Positions 6,674 through 8,725 of a stretch of DNA of 8,725 nucleotides are shown here, one piece after another. The notes below the pieces were generated by a model. That model was not told the DNA's origin. It worked only from the letters and a program-made list of their open reading frames with translations, and did not search any database. The stretch comes from Nitrospirota bacterium. Lineage in GTDB: Bacteria; Nitrospirota; Thermodesulfovibrionia; Thermodesulfovibrionales; UBA1546. The stretch is taken from assembly GCA_004298625.1 (NCBI GenBank), contig SCSY01000178.1, forward strand, positions 1 to 8,725, read 5' to 3'. The position numbers and the translations under genes are program-made. How positions within the stretch are numbered: the stretch's first letter is position 1; each line of letters starts with the position of its first letter.

Positions 6674-6841
6674 TTACGCCCTGTTGCACGAACGAAGGGA
6701 TATTGCCTTCCATGTCTCCTCGTCTATCTCGTCAAGATAGTCTTTCAGAGCATATACCTTGCCGCATTCCATGCAGCGGAGAGTCACCGCCCTTCAGCCG
6801 ATATGAAGCTTTAAACTGCCGTTACATTCTTTGCACTTCAT
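6674..6841 (-). CDS. Dual-CXXC small protein, probable selenoprotein (TGA at codon 16)
   Basis: Read with TGA as selenocysteine, this 55-aa protein starts MKCKECNGSLKLHIGU and continues RAVTLRCMECGKVYALKDYL, ending RSCNRA and TAA at 6674. It has two CXXC pairs, C3/C6 and C23/C26, with U16 between them, and looks like a small zinc-ribbon-type protein. I recall a family called dual CXXC motif small (seleno)proteins, with the same size and spacing, a Cys or Sec midway between the pairs and a C-terminal Cys-Asp-Arg-like end. Its function is not known to me; a thiol or redox role is inference. The TGA is at 6796-6794. The sequence stays family-like on both sides, which argues against a dead gene, though a recent nonsense mutation cannot be excluded. 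No Shine-Dalgarno is present; TATAAT ends seven bases before the ATG. Confidence 0.75.
6757..6796 (-). promoter_or_regulatory. Candidate bacterial SECIS hairpin after the in-frame TGA
   Basis: Downstream of TGA, CCGC (6779-6776) can pair with GCGG (6765-6762), leaving a 10-base loop that contains GG. The loop lies about 19-28 bases after the TGA, within the range known for bacterial SECIS elements. Alternative pairings exist: GCGG/CCGC closer to the TGA, and GCAT/ATGC inside the loop. No folding program was run. Confidence 0.45.
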
Positions 6842-6848
6842 CTTTAAA

Positions 6849-6854
6849 ATTATA
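6849..6854 (-). promoter_or_regulatory. Candidate -10 element (TATAAT) for the selenoprotein gene
   Basis: A perfect TATAAT ends seven bases before the ATG at 6841, so the transcript would begin at the start codon. The hexamer 17 bases upstream is TACAAA, a weak -35 (3 of 6). Confidence 0.4.
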
Positions 6855-6877
6855 TAATAAATGGATAAGATTTTGTA

Positions 6878-6883
6878 TATAAT
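6878..6883 (+). promoter_or_regulatory. Possible -10 element for the coiled-coil gene
   Basis: TATAAT preceded by TG four bases earlier resembles an extended -10, though with one base too many. No -35 is visible. It faces away from the selenoprotein -10, so the 92-base gap would hold two divergent promoters. Confidence 0.3.
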
Positions 6884-6933
6884 GAGGTTAGGGTATCTTC
6901 CGGCTGTCAGGCATACCCTGAAAAGGAATACTT

Positions 6934-7971
6934 ATGGATCCGGATTCTTTATTAAATAATCTGCGCTCTCATCAGTCCCAAAAGCAGCCTCCTCAGAAGG
7001 ATGATACAGTGCCTCTTGATATCAACGTCATCAAAGAAAGACTCCTGAATGCCACGAAAGAGATTGCGCGGCTTGAAAAGATAATCGAAGAGAAGAATAC
7101 GCAGTTGGCCGTAGCTGCCGAGGGAAAAGACCGGCTGCTGCACTCGCTGGATAGGGCCTTCGAGAAAGAAAAGCAACTGCATGACAAGATTGCCGGCTTT
7201 GACATAGTGAGAAATGTGGAACTGCTGGAAGCCAGGGATGCAGTCAGCCGCTTAACGGAAAAGATTGCCCGCCTGAATACAGAAATCGAGTCTTTGATTG
7301 AAGATGTCTTTAAAAAAGATAAGGTCATTGATGAACTAAGACAGTCCCATATTTCGCTGACCTCCGACCTTGCGAAGAAGGCAGAAATAGAAAGTGAATA
7401 TCTCAACAGGATTGAAGAATTCAAAAAAACAATGTCCGATCTGACCCTGAAAATAGATGAGAAGATAAAAGAAAACAGTTCTCTTAAGGATGAGATATCA
7501 GAGTTAGGCGCATTATTGGATGAGAATAAGCAGGCAGCAAATAAGAACATTAATGAGAGGGCAAGTCTCGATGAAGGCATTCAATTGAAGGAACGGGAGA
7601 TAAAAGAACTTAATGAACGCTATGATTCTGCATTGAAAACGTCTGCATCTGAAATAGAAAGGCTGGAGGCAGAGAATAATGCCCTTAATCTGAAATTTGC
7701 AGAGGTTAAATCAGAATTCAAAGAAGAGGCTGCACCTACTGCATCCATAGAAGAGGACCAGGAGAAAGAACCCACAGCAGACAGTCGCCCTGTTGAGTTA
7801 AAATTTACGGTGGAAGAAAGTGAAGGCGCGGCCCCTCATGATAAGGCAGTTAGAGAGCAAAAGATGATATATATGGAACATTCCGGATCCGGCATTATGA
7901 GATTGGCGGCAATCTGGATTGCTATATTTATTATTTCAGGACTGGCTGCCTGGTTTATATTCAGAAAATAG
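6934..7971 (+). CDS. Tail-anchored coiled-coil protein of unknown function, 345 aa
   Basis: There is no N-terminal signal. Residues about 30-262 are a near-continuous run of heptad-like Leu/Ile/Ala with Glu/Lys, predicted as a long coiled coil (for example IKERLLNATKEIARLEKIIE). An acidic, Pro/Thr-containing linker follows (about 262-320). Then comes one C-terminal membrane helix (about 323-343, AAIWIAIFIISGLAAWFIF) ending in RK. This gives a tail-anchored shape, with the coil in the cytoplasm if the usual orientation holds. It could be a scaffold or spacer; I do not recognise a family. Coiled-coil composition will produce many weak false matches to SMC-like proteins. The ATG has AAAAGGAA about seven bases upstream. 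It is divergent from the selenoprotein gene and points toward the multiheme cytochrome gene. Confidence 0.85.
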   Translation: MDPDSLLNNLRSHQSQKQPPQKDDTVPLDINVIKERLLNATKEIARLEKIIEEKNTQLAVAAEGKDRLLHSLDRAFEKEKQLHDKIAGFDIVRNVELLEARDAVSRLTEKIARLNTEIESLIEDVFKKDKVIDELRQSHISLTSDLAKKAEIESEYLNRIEEFKKTMSDLTLKIDEKIKENSSLKDEISELGALLDENKQAANKNINERASLDEGIQLKEREIKELNERYDSALKTSASEIERLEAENNALNLKFAEVKSEFKEEAAPTASIEEDQEKEPTADSRPVELKFTVEESEGAAPHDKAVREQKMIYMEHSGSGIMRLAAIWIAIFIISGLAAWFIFRK

Positions 7972-7990
7972 AGTCAAATTGCCGCTCTTT

Positions 7991-8019
7991 TTGACATCCC
8001 CGATCTTATTATGTTAAAT
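7991..8019 (+). promoter_or_regulatory. Candidate promoter for the multiheme cytochrome gene
   Basis: TTGACA (7991-7996), a 17-base spacer and TTAAAT (8014-8019, 4 of 6) match sigma-70. Transcription would start near 8026 and give a leader of about 150 bases. The site lies just after the stop codon of the coiled-coil gene. Confidence 0.55.
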
Positions 8020-8026
8020 TAATTTC

Positions 8027-8064
8027 GTCAGGTAGCGGGAGGGCGCGAGGCACGACTTTCCTCC
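8027..8064 (+). other. GC-rich segment in an AT-rich leader, possible RNA structure
   Basis: The 203-base gap 7972-8174 is AT-rich except for this stretch. GGAGG (8038-8042) can pair with CCTCC (8060-8064) round a 17-base loop. It begins at the predicted transcript start. It matches no riboswitch class that I can confirm. The rest of the gap (8065-8160) is AT-rich with several TATAAT-like strings and no gene. Confidence 0.3.
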
Positions 8065-8174
8065 AAGATAAAAATATAATAAAATAATACTACCGACATC
8101 TCTTGCAGAACATTATTGGAAATTAAAGGCTGAGTTGCGCTTATTTAAATATTATAGTAAAGAGAGGGTTGCAA

Positions 8175-8725
8175 ATGTTTAATCCATTCAATCTGTTCGA
8201 TAAGGCAATCAAATGGTACTCGGAGAAAGTTTCACGCAGGGCAAAGATAATTATTGCGCTGTTTTCTCTGTTATTTTTAGTTGGTATAGCCCTTATCGGA
8301 TATAAAATCAATGATTATTTTGAGAACAATCCTAATGCCTGCCTGATGTGCCATGTCCATGACGAGGCTAACAAGGCCTGGGCCAGAAGCCATCATAAGG
8401 ATGTCAACTGTCATGAATGTCATCACTCCACAAAGAAGGAACAGGTCATACAGATGTACAGGTTTGCGGTGCTCGGACAGAAAACCGTTTCTCCAAGACA
8501 CGGCAAGATTATTGTGCCGTGGAAATTATGCATAGAGTGCCATTGGGAAAGAAATGAGAGCTACCCGACAGCTCCCCTCGTGAACCGCTCCAGATACCAT
8601 GCAAAACACGTGTTCATCGAAAAGATAGAATGTTCAAGCTGCCACGGTTATATAACGCATAAATTCGACACAGAGGAAAGGTTCTGTTTCAAATGCCATC
8701 AGGATAAGGAAGTTCACGGGACAGG
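8175..8725 (+). CDS. Membrane-anchored multiheme cytochrome c, NapC/NirT-like, 3' end outside window
   Basis: 183 codons are visible with no stop before the right edge. A short basic cytoplasmic start (KVSRRAK, 18-24) leads into one membrane helix (about 25-43). Five CXXCH motifs follow: CLMCH (56-60), CHECH (79-83), CIECH (119-123), CSSCH (153-157) and CFKCH (171-175). The N-terminal anchor with the first heme close to the membrane, and the CLMCH-to-CHECH spacing, fit NapC/NirT/NrfH-type quinol-oxidising cytochromes, which pass electrons from the membrane quinone pool to outer partners. Five motifs already exceed the four of standard NapC and NrfH, so it may be a larger or divergent member. 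The partner is unknown and may lie downstream. The ATG follows GAGAGGG at about seven bases. Confidence 0.85.
   Translation, partial: MFNPFNLFDKAIKWYSEKVSRRAKIIIALFSLLFLVGIALIGYKINDYFENNPNACLMCHVHDEANKAWARSHHKDVNCHECHHSTKKEQVIQMYRFAVLGQKTVSPRHGKIIVPWKLCIECHWERNESYPTAPLVNRSRYHAKHVFIEKIECSSCHGYITHKFDTEERFCFKCHQDKEVHGT

Noticed and set aside
6654..6713. Upstream extension of the tetraheme cytochrome (MEGNIPS...)
   Set aside because: It overlaps the dual-CXXC gene in another frame, lacks a Shine-Dalgarno and would hide the signal peptide. The ATG at 6653 has both a ribosome site and a signal sequence right after it.
6993..7580. 195-aa minus-strand frame opposite the coiled-coil gene
   Set aside because: Its Ser/Phe/Leu-rich sequence is the typical antisense image of a Glu/Lys/Leu coiled coil.
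7973..7995. GTCAAA...TTTGAC inverted repeat after the coiled-coil gene as a terminator
   Set aside because: The six-pair stem is AT-rich with an 11-base loop and no T-run after it; its right arm is better explained as the TTGACA -35 element.
8049..8062. GGCACG as a sigma-54 -24 element
   Set aside because: The -12 GC is absent at the required spacing.
8031..8064. Resemblance of GGTAGCGGG to part of a c-di-GMP-I (GEMM) riboswitch
   Set aside because: The rest of the conserved core is missing, so the match is only a short string.

Overview
The window appears to be chromosomal DNA from an anaerobic or microaerophilic bacterium that uses multiheme cytochromes c. Moderately AT-rich DNA, a tetraheme lipoprotein, a membrane-anchored multiheme NapC/NirT-like protein, a System II-type cytochrome c maturation gene and a probable selenoprotein fit a Nitrospirota (Thermodesulfovibrio-like) or Desulfobacterota-type lineage. 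That placement is inference from gene content, not from a search.

Layout. Everything from 6841 down to 1 lies on the minus strand. In transcription order: a 55-codon dual-CXXC protein with an in-frame TGA at codon 16 (probable selenoprotein); a tetraheme cytochrome c lipoprotein; tRNA-Ala(CGC); a small exported protein of unknown function; argG; dprA; topA; a P-loop NTPase related to the MobB/BioD/CobB group; a 56-aa helix-turn-helix protein; and the first 20 codons of a probable ccsA that runs off the left edge. The last three are joined by 4-base and 1-base overlaps. From 6934 the plus strand carries a tail-anchored coiled-coil protein and then, after a 203-base gap, a truncated membrane-anchored cytochrome with five CXXCH motifs before the right edge.

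How they fit together. The housekeeping genes (argG, dprA, topA, tRNA-Ala) are flanked on both sides by redox genes. On the left are a probable cytochrome c assembly protein, a possible cofactor-related NTPase and a small regulator. On the right are two cytochromes and the probable selenoprotein.

Most notable points: (1) the probable selenoprotein, which automatic gene callers would miss because of the TGA; (2) three minus-strand genes without Shine-Dalgarno sequences each have TATAAT ending 6-7 bases before the start codon, the geometry expected of leaderless mRNAs, while the other genes with a clear start have Shine-Dalgarno sequences; (3) a block of tandem 8-mers and palindromes lies in frame inside the P-loop NTPase gene; (4) that same gene has no ATG, GTG or TTG upstream of its Walker A motif. 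The window holds no CRISPR array, transposase or rRNA that I can see.
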